From Phytophthora sp. 'mugwort' (taxonomy: Eukaryota; Oomycota; Peronosporomycetes; Peronosporales; Peronosporaceae): a DNA stretch of 64,000 bases. Positions 20,635 through 32,600 of this stretch are shown in pieces. The first letter of the stretch is position 1, and each line of letters begins with the position of its first letter. A program made the position numbers and the translations under genes. Where the stretch lies: NCBI GenBank assembly GCA_033558025.1, contig JAUCEF010000007.1, positions 1,612,001-1,676,000 of the forward strand, written 5' to 3'. The notes under the pieces are model-generated. The model searched no databases. It was given only the letters and a program-made list of their open reading frames with translations, and had not been told where the DNA came from.

Positions 20635-23600
20635 TTAGTCCAGCTGGAAGTTGACCACAGCCTGAGACACAGCGAAGTCGCCCGAGTGGCTGATCGACAC
20701 GCTCAGCTTCGACAGACCCAAGCGGTTGAACACCAGCAGTGGGTAACCCGATAGCAGTACGGACGGTGCGCCCGACGCCGTCATGAAGATCTCGATCTCG
20801 CGTAACGGAGCGCCAGCCCCCTTCCACAGATTCGGCTCAGTCGGCGCTGAGCTCGAAATGGCCTTGATCACAGCCTCCTTGGCTGCCCAGCGACCCGCGA
20901 AGCTCGCAGCTGGGTGGGGTGCGCTGTAGCAGTACGCCATCTCCTGGTCCGTGAAGTTGCGGCGGATGAAGTCCTCACGACCGTGCAAGTTCTCGAACGT
21001 GGCCACCGGCTCCACATCCACGCCCATGCCCATATTCTTCGACGCCAGGCCCAGGTCTGTCGCCGCTTGATTTATGGCAGTCAACAGCGTGGACGATGAG
21101 TCAGCCTGGTGCGCGTCCGAATTCTTCTTTGACGACGATGCTTCTGCAGCAGCCTTCGCCTTCTTCGCGCGCTTCTCAGCACGCAGACGGCGGTTCTCCT
21201 CGGCAGTCAAAGAGTCCGCCCCGCCAAAACGCCACGTCTTCGACGTCGCGTCGTACTCGGCACGGGCCGTAGGGTCCAGATACACGTTGCTCTCCTGCGC
21301 CGACGAGTACGGCGCCTCGTTCTTAACCTGGATGTGCGGCTGCTTGCCAGTGATCACGCCCTGCGTATGCGTGTTCATCTTGATCAGGCGCTGCTCGCGG
21401 CGAGCAGAGTAGTGCTGGAATTCCTCAGCACGCAGCGTAGACAGCAGGTAGTCCGGGTGCACCAGCACCACCTCGCCACCGGCCTGGCCGAAGCCGAAAC
21501 TCTTCATCATCACGGCCTTGATGCCCACGGTCTGGAAGCTACGGTTCGGATACACCAGGTGGTCGTACTTGCGCAGCGTCTCGCACGTGTTGTCCAGCTG
21601 ACGGTTGCCCGGGATCAAACCTGTGTTCAGCACCTGCAGTAGGCCGTTCAGCATCCACGCAGCAGCAGCACCCTTTGGGTGGCCCGTCAGATTCTTCTGG
21701 CAGATCACCGGCAGTGGGTTGCCCGGAGAGCGACCCAGGTGAGCCATCTGCTTGTGCGTCACCTCGCTCTCGTTTTTGTCATTGGCCGTGGTGCCCGTGC
21801 CGTGGAAGCTAGCAGCACCCAAGTCGTCGATATCCAGGTTCCACACGCTCAACGCACCGCGAAGAGGAGCGATATCGGCTTCACCGTGATAGAAACCATT
21901 ACCCCACGTTGCCTGCGCAGCCTGTACCTTGCGTAACTTTCTCCTCTCGAGGAATGCTGCACTAGAATCGTCCCCGTCAATCAATGCCTTCTCACGGGCA
22001 TACCACTTCTCGATACTCTCAAGCTCGTCGTCAAACTGGCGGCGACGGTACTGAACGTCCAGCAATGGTGAAGGCTTCGAGTTGTCCGAAGAAACCTCAC
22101 GCGCCGTCGTGAGAATACCCTGACCAGGAGCCGGCACAGATCGGCCGTTCTTGTCCGTTGCCGTGTTCGTGAGGGCAACGATACCATAGATCGGCAGGCC
22201 CATTTCTAAAGCAAGCTGAGCATCCATCAGCAACTGAATACCAGCGCCATGGCTCTCCATGAAGCCACCGCGCGTAGTCGAGCACGGACGGCACATTTCC
22301 TTCGGTTCGCGGCCCATGCCGGTCTCCTTCACCGAGTCGCTGGTAGCCTTCATCTGTGCGAACTCATTTGAACACTCCTCACCGAAGTCGTCGTAGCCGC
22401 CGACGATGCAAATTCGAGCCTTACCACTCTTAATTGTCTCCGCACCGATGTCCACAGACTCAGCAGCCGTCGCACAAGCACCCACCGGAGTCTTAATCGG
22501 ACCGGACGAACTTAGCAGCAGCATATTCACCCAGGCAGGAGGCGTGTTGATAAATACCTCCTGAAGCGCATCGCTTGGAGCGGGTTTATCCAGAAGACGG
22601 TTCTTGTAGATCTGTGTGAGTGCGCGCATACCTCCCATACCACCGCCGGACGTGTTGCCAACCTCCGAGACGTGCACGTACTGGTAGAACTCGTACGGGT
22701 CTGTCACACCGGCCGCGACAAAGGCGTCCATAGTTGCCACCAACGCATAGAGTGTAGTAGGGTCCACCGACTCGGCCAGGTCCTTCGACATACCCAGACG
22801 CTCGGCGCTCCAGCCCGTCGGGATCTGGCCAGCCACGAAGCGGTCGAAACTGAGAGCGCGGGGAATGTTCAGGACAGAGCCCTTGCGTAGACGAATCATC
22901 CACGCGCCAGAGGCGCTCTGGAACACGTCTACGTTCTCCTTGCCCAGCTCCTTGCGGAACTGCAGAGCCTCCTCACGGTCAGCCACCTCAATTGGCGACA
23001 TTTTCTTGTCGATTGCAACCTGGTGCAGCACCATCTTGTTCTTTGGGTCGTAGCCGTCGAACAGCTCAGGCTCCACTATGCGGATACCCGAGTGCTTAAT
23101 GATGTCCTCCTCGAAGCGAGACTTGACCTGGTGGTCTGGCACGATCTCCTTCGTCTTTGCATCCACCCAGTTGCCCTTGTCGAACACGATGCGGCCCGTC
23201 AGCCACGCAAGCTCGATGCAGCCTTCCAACGAGAACTCGCCATACGACTCCATCTCCCAGCGCGTACGCGAATTGCCCCATGGGCTCACCTCGCCGAAAC
23301 CAGTCACAACCACAACCTGGTGCAGATCCAGCATGCCACGTAGCAACGTCTGCTTTACTGAGGCAGACAGACCAGCCACACCCGACAGCTTCGGGAACGA
23401 GTTGCAGTAGTAGCTTGACATGTTAGCGCGAGGTGCGAACTTCTTCAAGCTGGGAAGAGTCACCAGCTTCTTCGAAGGCAGAGCCAGCATCTTCTTGTCG
23501 CTCTCCAGCGCGGCATGGATAGATGCCTGCAGCTTCGACTTCTTCATGATATCCGTGCGAATGGCATCTACCTGGTCCTTCAGGTCACTCACCTGGGCCA

Positions 23601-26600
23601 TGCCGCCAGTGAGGTCCGCGAAGATCGGTGATTGAGCCGCTTGTCTTACAATTCGAGGGTGCATCAAAGCGCTCAAGTTGAAGCCCATTTCGGTCGTGCT
23701 GAACGTGCGCATTCCCATTTTCTCCACTCCGGCAGCAACGACGTTGTTGCCCGACATGAGGCCTGTGCCACGGGTCCAGCCGATAATGGCTCCGACGATT
23801 GAAAGCTGGTCATCCCAGCCCTCCGAGTACCACTTGCCCATGAGACTTTCCACGCCCAACTTCGACTCGGCGTACAGACCGTCTCCACCAAAGTTGCCGT
23901 GGTTCGGCGACATCGGCAGGATCACGAGCGCAGGTCGCGTGGTAATATCACGAGCCTTCTTCGCCGTCACAACCTCGCCTAGCAGACGCATCGTGTTCGT
24001 CAGCATGATGCGGTGTGTCAGCTCTGAACGCGAGTCGATGTCCGTGATTGTGCGTCCCACCTCCGACAGAGCCGCAAACGGAATGACGAAGTCCAGGTCC
24101 AGCTTGTGCAGGTTATAAATGTGCGCCACCAGGCTCTGCACGTCCATCTTCGATGCCTGGTTGAACGGGAGCACAATGAGACGGCTGCCGCGGCTGCCGT
24201 GCTGCTCGTAGATCTCACGGAACAGACCCGTCGTCTTCATGCTGAAGCTACTCGTCGTCACGAACACCGTCGCGCCACCCTCCAGAAGCGCCTTCACAAT
24301 TTCGGCGCCAATAGAGTTCTTGCCGCAACCAGTCAGCAGCGCCACCTTGCCGGCGAACGAAATACCCGTCGAGGCCATCTCACGCATGCACGACAGCAGC
24401 ACACACGTCGACTGAACATCATACAGTCGGATAATCGGGTCCACATCCGACGGCTTGCGAACGTGTACGTGCGGCAGCATGTTCATCGTTAGGTTCTCGT
24501 TCAGGGGGTGGTGCAACGAAGACGAGTGCACGATCGGTAACCAATCTGGCTCCTGTTCCGCACGTCTGCGCAGAGCATCACTTATTGTTTCGAGTCGAGA
24601 CACGTCAGGTGATGCTGCGTCATTGCTATCTGTCAACTGCAGAGCACCCCCTTGTGAGGTAGTTTCTTCGTCTTCGCCGCTGTCAATCTCGTCACTGTCA
24701 AGATCCTCGCTTGTAGTGCTGCCGTTTTCAGTCGGATTTGGCTCGAATCTGGAATCCTTTCTCTTGATATCGCAGACGCCAAACTTTCCAGCTTTAATCA
24801 TAGCGTTATACTGTAGTCCGCGAGCCACCTCTTCAACGTACTTGATGGCGTTCCCAACACCATCACGACAAACCTCAGCATACTCGAGCTCCCCGTTCTC
24901 GAGAATTTCAAGCCGAGGCTTCGTCGGTTCAATCCTCTGCACATTTACCGGCCTAGCGTTTTGCCACTCTTGCACGCTCGCCACAAGGGCCTCGAGCGCC
25001 TGAGCCAGCTCAGGATGACTTTCCTCCATAGCACGAAATACATAGAATTTGATGCATTGCACAAGCTCCGGCGTGGCACGATTGCGCAGGTGCGTGATTA
25101 AACCTTCATCCACAGCCAGCATCGGACTCTTCGCAGCAACCGCAGTGCGATAGTACAGCTCCATCGCATCCTGTACAGCCCAGTTCCAGTAGCTGTCGTA
25201 CTGACGCTCCTTCTTCGCGTCGAACTTGCCAGCAATACCAGTGCCGTAGAACTCGCCGTGCTCCGCCACCCACTGCGACAACGACGACTCCAGGTCCTCG
25301 CGCATGTCCGTCTCCGTCTCGATCTTGCGGTGCCAGTCCAGCTGGTCGTCGCCCAGGTACGAGTTCAGCGCATCAATCTGGTCCGCGATCATGGTCTTCA
25401 GGCGCTTCTCGAAGTCGCTGGGCAGTGAGCTCGACTGCATCACCTGATGACCCATCGCCGGACCAGTCATCATGCCTCCCAGCTTCGACAGGTAAGGAAT
25501 GTCAATGCCAGCGTACTTGGCGTACTCGTCCACGACGCCATCCAGCCAATTTTTCGCCGTTGCATCAGAACCCGAAGCATCGTCCGTTAGACGCTGCTTC
25601 GGGTTCTGCGTCAGACCGTGGAGCAGCACACTCTCGATGCGGCCGCTCGGTAGGCAGCGCTCGGTAGACAGGTACTCCTTGATGGCAGACAGACCGAAAC
25701 CGCCAGGCATCTTGCTCGCTAGCATCTTCGCGATCAGAGCGCTCGTCACTTTACCCGGCGAAGCGTAGTCCGGGAACTTGCCTGCCAGCTCAACCAGCTT
25801 CATCTCCGCCGCATCATCAGGACCAGAGCCGAACTCCTTCTCCAGATCGCCAACGATCTCGTTTTGCACGGCCGATTTGCCCGCGGACAGCTCCTTGATA
25901 GTCGTCGTCTCCGGAACCTCGCCGAAGGCCTTGCCGAACTTCGCCGCCAGCATCACCAGCAGAGCGTGCTTCGCCTCCACAGGCTTATCGCTCACCGTCG
26001 GGATCGACACCGGGGCGGGATTGAAGGACATGCCCACCGCGCCAGGCATAGCGCCCATTGTCGGACGGGCTAGGGAGATGCCAGCGAACGAAGCGTAGCC
26101 ACTCACGCTCTCATCCAGCCACTTGCGCGCGTCCGCGTCACTCTTGAAACGAGCCTGCGGGGCAAGCAGTAGAGAGTGAGCCAGGACGCTTTCCATACGT
26201 CCAGCACCCAGACCCTTCTCGGCGCTCAGGTACTCCCTAATGCTCGACATCGTGAAGCCGCCTGGCATCTTGCTCGCCACCACCTTATTGACCAGGCCGT
26301 TCGTCACCTTGCCAAGCGTGTTGTAGCCAGAAAACTTGGCCGCCAGTTCCTTCAGCGGAACCTCGCCAGCACCCTCGGGAACACCACCGCCGAACTCCTT
26401 CTCCAAGTCGCCAAGAATCTCGTTCTGCACAGCAGACTTACCAGCGCACAGCGTCTTCACGTCCGTATCCTCCTTGATCTCAGCCAGCTCTTTGTTCAGA
26501 CGCACAGCGAGAAGCACACGTAATATGTGCAGGGCGGAAACCGGAGCGTCTTCAGCAGCGGGGGCAGTAACTGCAGCAGGAGGGGCCGGAGCAACCACCA

Positions 26601-29600
26601 CCTGCTGGACAGGAGCAGCAACAATCGTAGCGGCAACCGGGGCCGGAGCCGCAGGAGCGGCCTCCATCTTCGAAGCCTTCGCAACGGCAGCCTTTGAAGC
26701 AGTGGCCGCAGCTTCAGCAGCAGCCTCAGCAGCCAAGCCACGAGCATACTCCGAAGCAGAGATGTTGGACGTCTCCTCCTCGAAGTGCACCACCTCGCGA
26801 TCACGCTGGTACCACAGAATCTCACGTGATACGTCCGGGAAGTCGCCAACCTGAAGAGTGCGCAGCGCCATGTTCGTCAGAGTCGGAGCAGGGCCAATCT
26901 CCACGAAGCGGCGAACACCGCCCTCTGAGAACAGAAGCGCTTGCGTCTTGATCCACTGCACGGGGGACGCAAACTGGTACGCCAACAGCTCTACCACGAG
27001 CAGATGCGCGAGCTGAGCCTTCGTGGTCAGCTGCCACTGCATCGGATCCAGAACCTCCGCGAGGTACGGGCTCTTGGTCGCCTCGTAAACCTCTTCGAAG
27101 TACGAGCGCTCCAGCGAGAACGGGGTCGCAACCAGGTTCGGGATGTAGCGGTTCACCAGAAGCGGCAGCTGGCGCTCCAGCACCTGTGGGTCGAACTTGG
27201 TGCGCAACAGCGCGCGGAACGACGGCACACCGCCAAGCAGCTCACGCGAGTGGAAAGGCACGTCGATGCCGACCAGCGGGATCGTTGCCAAGCCTCGCGC
27301 CAGCGTAAACGAACGGCCGGTCTGCTCGCATTTGTCTTTGCGGGCACGAGCCTGCGCCAACGAGTCGGCAACCACCTTCTCCACGTCCTCAGCACCAGTC
27401 GACTTCAGCGTCTTGAAAGCAGATAGCGACAGCGATAGCGTCTCCAAGTTCACGTTCTCACCAGCAACGACGTACTGGCGCTGCTGGATGTTGAAATTCA
27501 CTACCTGCAGTAACTTGCCCGAAGCAGCTTCAATACCGTCCACTATCTTGTACATGATCTCTTCCGTGAAGTGGGGGCCAACACGTGTGGGGTTCGTCGC
27601 CACCATACCATAGTCAGAACGTCCCTCCGCATCGCGCTTCACGGCCTTCTGCATGATCATGCCACGCAGGAACACCAGATCCATCAGAGACTCCACCGTT
27701 AGAGCTCCCGCAAAGGAGATCAGGCCGGCATACTCGCCTAGAGAGTGTCCAGCGAAGTAAGCATCGTCCGGAATCAGCTGAGCGGCCTCGATCTCTGAGA
27801 ACATAGCCTTCTCCAACAACACCAACGCAGGCTGGCTGAATTGGGTCGCGAACAGCAAGCCTTCTGATGCCGAGAAACTAAAGCTCTCCGTACCTTCATT
27901 GATTTCGGGGAGAAGTGGTGTAACTTTACCGGTCACCGGGTCCTCGCAAGTCAACTTCATGTAGTTATCGCGAATCTCAAGACCCTTCTTGCCGCCAAAG
28001 TGCACCGTAATGGACTTCGGATTCTTGCGCACCATCTCCAGGATCGAGAAACCAAACGTCTTGCGCAGATGACTATCACCACGGTTCCAAATCTCACGGG
28101 CGACCGAGGATTCCTGGTAGCGATCCATGCCCATGCCAACAGCAGCAGAGCCTTGGCCTGTGAACACGAACGCCATCGGTGCCTGTTTCACGACAGCACG
28201 CGCGCTCACCACGCGTTCGCCGGAGCCATTCACAACCTCAACGGACAAGATCTTCTTGCCGTTGTCAAGGCCGACGTGGCGAGCCTGCATGAACAGCTTG
28301 TCGCCTGGGTAAACCATGCCGTCGAAGTTCACGTCGTAGTCCACCACGTTGCTATCGAAACCCAGACCAAAGCTCTGGATCACCAGGTCACGCACCTTTG
28401 TCGCCGTCCACAGACCGTGCATAATCGGCTTGCCCTTCGGGAGGTGGCCGAGAATCGCGGCGTACTTGGAGCGGTGGATCGGGTTCAGGTCGCGAGATGC
28501 CACCGCGTACGCCAGTGCGTTCGTAGGGACATTAATCTCCAACGGCTGCTCCAGCATGTGCGAGCCACCGTTCGCGAACATACCGCTGGACTTCGCATCC
28601 CCAGGCTGCACCTGACGCAAAAATGCCACAACAGGGCTCTCGTTCACATCGTGGCTCTTGAACTCGACCGTGCCGAGCTCCACATTCGAACCCGCTTCGT
28701 CACGGAAAAGCGTGCCCGACACCTCCACGACTCTCAACGCTCCGATCGAAGCGTACTGCTTCTTTGTCGTCAGCTCGAATGACAAGTGGTCGCCAATATT
28801 CACCGAGGCTTCAGCAGTGAGCTTCAGCCACGACTTCGCCTTCAAGATCTCCACGTCTTCCTGCCGTCTGGGCACGAACTCATCCGTCGACTTGTCAATC
28901 GAGAACGTCGACTCGAAGTCGTCGAAGGAGCCGCGGATCAGGAACTCGCTATGCAACTCAACAAGGGGTTCCAGCACCTCTACCATCTGTTCGTCCACTG
29001 TCTTACGCGAGATGATTGCCACGCCGTGCACGATCTTGCCGCTGTCGATAATACGCAGACTACCAACGTTCGATGTGCTCACAATGTCGTCGCCAGGCTG
29101 AAACGTAGCCGAGGCCTTGCGGGAGGACAGCAGCTTGTACGAGTGCTTCAGGTGCACCAGGTCCAGCAGGTTGCCCTTCACCTCCTTCGTGAACACCGAC
29201 TGGATCAGCGGACGCCATGACACGATCGTAGAGAAGTCAGCTGGAGCGCCCATCTCGTCGTCACTCAGACCTAGCGCAGCACGGTACGCCACAATGTCCT
29301 GCTTGGTGATAGAGAAGTCGGCCGTGAAAGGAGACATGACGCTCTCGGCGCACGCAGCCTTGCATGACTCGTCCTCCTTGCCCTCAATCGCCACCCAGAA
29401 GCAAGCGTAGAACGCCTTCACCTTGTCGACGAAGCCGTTACCTTCAGCGTGGATCGAACAGGACAGCCCCGGGTGGTACTGGAACGTCATCTCCAGCGCC
29501 ACGACACCAGCCTTCAGACCGGTCACAGCCGGCCGCACCTCGTTTACAACCACCGAAATGCCAGCATCCTTCTTCGTGATCTCGATCACGGGACCCAAAA

Positions 29601-32600
29601 TGTCGATCGAGCTGTCGAACACATGAACACCAGCAGCATCAATCACGTACTTCTGGCCCAGCTGGGGCACCAGAAGCTGGCGGACCGGGTTCGCCAGCCA
29701 CTTCTTCTCCTCGACGACATGCGTCGACGAGATCAGCGCGTTCAACCATTCCTTGTCGCTCACGGATGCGGCAAGGGCTGCAAGCCACTCATCAGCAGCG
29801 GGCACGGCGCGTTCCCCTGCGGAGATCGACATCTCCACGCTGCTTTCACTCTCCGTGACCTCGACGCCAGCGATGCTCACCGTCTGCTTGGCGGGCGCAG
29901 CTGCCACAACGACAAACTCCCCGCTTTCCTTGACGACGTTCGCGAAGCCAGAATCTATACCGCTCAGGATGTCCGCGACGGGCTCGTCCACCACCGTGCT
30001 GTAGCGAACGGCCATGGGACCCTGAAGAATGAACACGCGCTGCGCATCGTGCTTCGGAACCGCATCCAAGTCCTCCGAGTACCACAGCGAGTCCTTCTTG
30101 AACCACGTCTTGAACTCCGTGTCGATCACAGGCACGAAGTTCACCGGTTTGCCACCCGTACGGCACAAATCCAGGAAGAAGTCACAGTCCGGCACCGACA
30201 GCAGCGTCGCCACCGTCTGGGGATACTTCGCGATGAACGCGCTCATCGTGCTCCTCGGGTTTGCCTTCAGCTCCGACTGGTCGAGCAGGTCGCCAGAACT
30301 CTCGCGGCGGAAACGCTCTTCCGTACGCGTCATGAACTTGCTCACGCGCGAGAAGTAGGTGTCATGCACCCAGCGATGCGGCTTGCCTTCCACCTCCACG
30401 TACATCAAATCGATCATCCGCGTCAGAACGTCACCGTACGACATCTCCTCCAAGTCAGCCGGAACGCTCTCGCCAGTCTCCACATTGCGCTTGCAACCGA
30501 AGTACGGCTTCTGGTAATCGGCGTTCAGGCGCGTGATGATGTCCTTCTTGTTCAGACGAAGGGCCAGCTCGACCTGCTCGCGCGGGATCAAGAAGTACTT
30601 GTCGTCGAACTCCTTCCACATTAGAGCACAGCGGTTCGCTACCACGTGGATGGGCTCCCCCAGCTCCGACATGACCGTGATCACACCGCCCACAGCGCCC
30701 GTGTAGCTCGTTTCCCACTCCAACTCCGACTCGATGCCGGGGGTATCCACAAGCAGCTTCTTCACCTCCAATGCGGTTGGAGCCTCCTTCGCAACCATCA
30801 CGCGAGAGGCCACCAGAATTCCGTCTGCGGGCATCTTGTGTAGGTGGCCACGAGCCAGGCTCCATTCGCCCGTGAGGTACTGCTTCGAGTCTTCCCAATT
30901 GCCGAAACCAGAGCCGACAACCAGCAGCACGTTCGATACGCGACGGATGGCGGCGTACGTCTCCTCCATCGGCTGATGGAAGTCCTCGAAGCTGTGGTGA
31001 CCACCAGCGCGACCGCCAGTCCACTGCAGCATCACGGTCATACCCGGCACTGCCGCCGCAATCTCCAGCACAGCGTAGATACCGTCTACCGAACCCGGCT
31101 TGAAGCACACCACCTTAATACCCACGGCTTCCAGCTGCGACATCATTTCATGTGCACGCTCCTTCGTCGGGATACCCGCGCCGATCGTGATGCTCTCGAT
31201 CGGCACACCACTGCGACGCATACGCAGCACCATCGGAAACTGAAAGCCCCACTGCTTCGCGTTCAGGTACAGCATGTTAATCGCAATACCGAGGCCGGGC
31301 TTGATCTTGGACACGAGCTCGTTCACTGCGTACTCGAAGATGTTGGGGCGCGACAGACCTCCCGCAGCAAGCTCGCCGTGGAAACCAGCATTCTGGATGG
31401 CCGCAACGAGATTAATGCCCTCCAAACTGGTGGTCGGCGTCATACCCGCCACCATAACTGGTGGCTTGTTCAGCGCGCGCGTGAATCTGTTGTAAAGCTT
31501 GCCCGACTCGGTCAGCTGCGGGCCAAACTTCTTCGCCCACGTCGCCTCGGCCGGGGTAAACGTCGACGCAGCCTCAATGAATTGCTGCAAGCCAACAAGT
31601 CGCGCGTACTTCGTCGAAGTGCTCATCACCGGGTGCTTAGCAGTCGCGATCACTACCTCGATACCTAAGCCTTCCGCGACCTTGTTGCTCAGCTTCGCCA
31701 CGCCCAGGTCCGGGCCAAACTCCAGGATGTGCGTCGCGTTCGAGTGGTGCTCGGCGATCTTCGCCCACGTCGCCGTCCAGTCCACCAGCTGCAGCAGCTG
31801 CATGTTAATAAGTTCATCAACGACATCGTCCACCGTCTGCAGGTTGGAGGCCTCGGCGTTCGTAGCGTACACAGGCACCTGTAACTGGTTGCCCTTGATC
31901 TCGCATTTGACGCGCTGGACGTCCTGTACCAGCTTCGGCTTGGCCTCGGCCAGCAACGGTGTGTGGAAAGGGGCCGAGAGCGGCAGGAACGAGAGCGAGC
32001 CCGAAGGTTTCCGCTGCGAGTGCGGGATGCGTGTCTGGTTGGCATCAGGCTTGGCAAACAGACCCTCGAGAGCCTGCTTCAGCAGCGTCAGCGTCGCGGG
32101 GAAGCCCGTCACGTTCATCATATCGGGCGCGTTAATAAGAGAGAGGTGTAGGTCGGGCGACTTGGTGCGGCGCTTGGCGACCTCGATGGCCTTGAGTACC
32201 TGCTCCTTCTTGAGCCCTCGCACGGCCAGCATCGGGCCGGCGTTCTCAATCTTCTTGCCATCCTGTTTGTACTGCGTCAGGAGGTGCTGGTACGTCTCCT
32301 GCGCGCGCAGTCCCTGCCAGAACATGTAGCGCAGCACAGAGACGCCGATCTCGACGAACTCGTGGGCCGTCTTGGCCGCCGAGAAGACGACGGCGCTCAC
32401 CACGCCTTGGCTGTGGCCAACGGCAGCGGCGGAGCTCTTGACCATGCTTTCGTGGCTCACGCCCGCGGTCTCCAGGAAACTGAGGTAGTTAGCGCACTGT
32501 GTCAGCACAAGTAGCGGCATGCTGAAGAAGACGCGGTCCAGCGCCAGACCGGCGGGGGCGTCGCCGACCTCGAGGCTCTGCAGCCAGCTGTGTACGTCGA

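Noticed and set aside
29449..30624. 391-codon plus-strand frame, repeated exactly at 44811-45986, and many other long frames opposite the FAS genes
   Set aside because: They lie antisense to highly conserved FAS coding sequence; His/Arg/Leu-rich composition is the usual shadow of GC-rich codons. Their duplication only reflects the FAS duplication.
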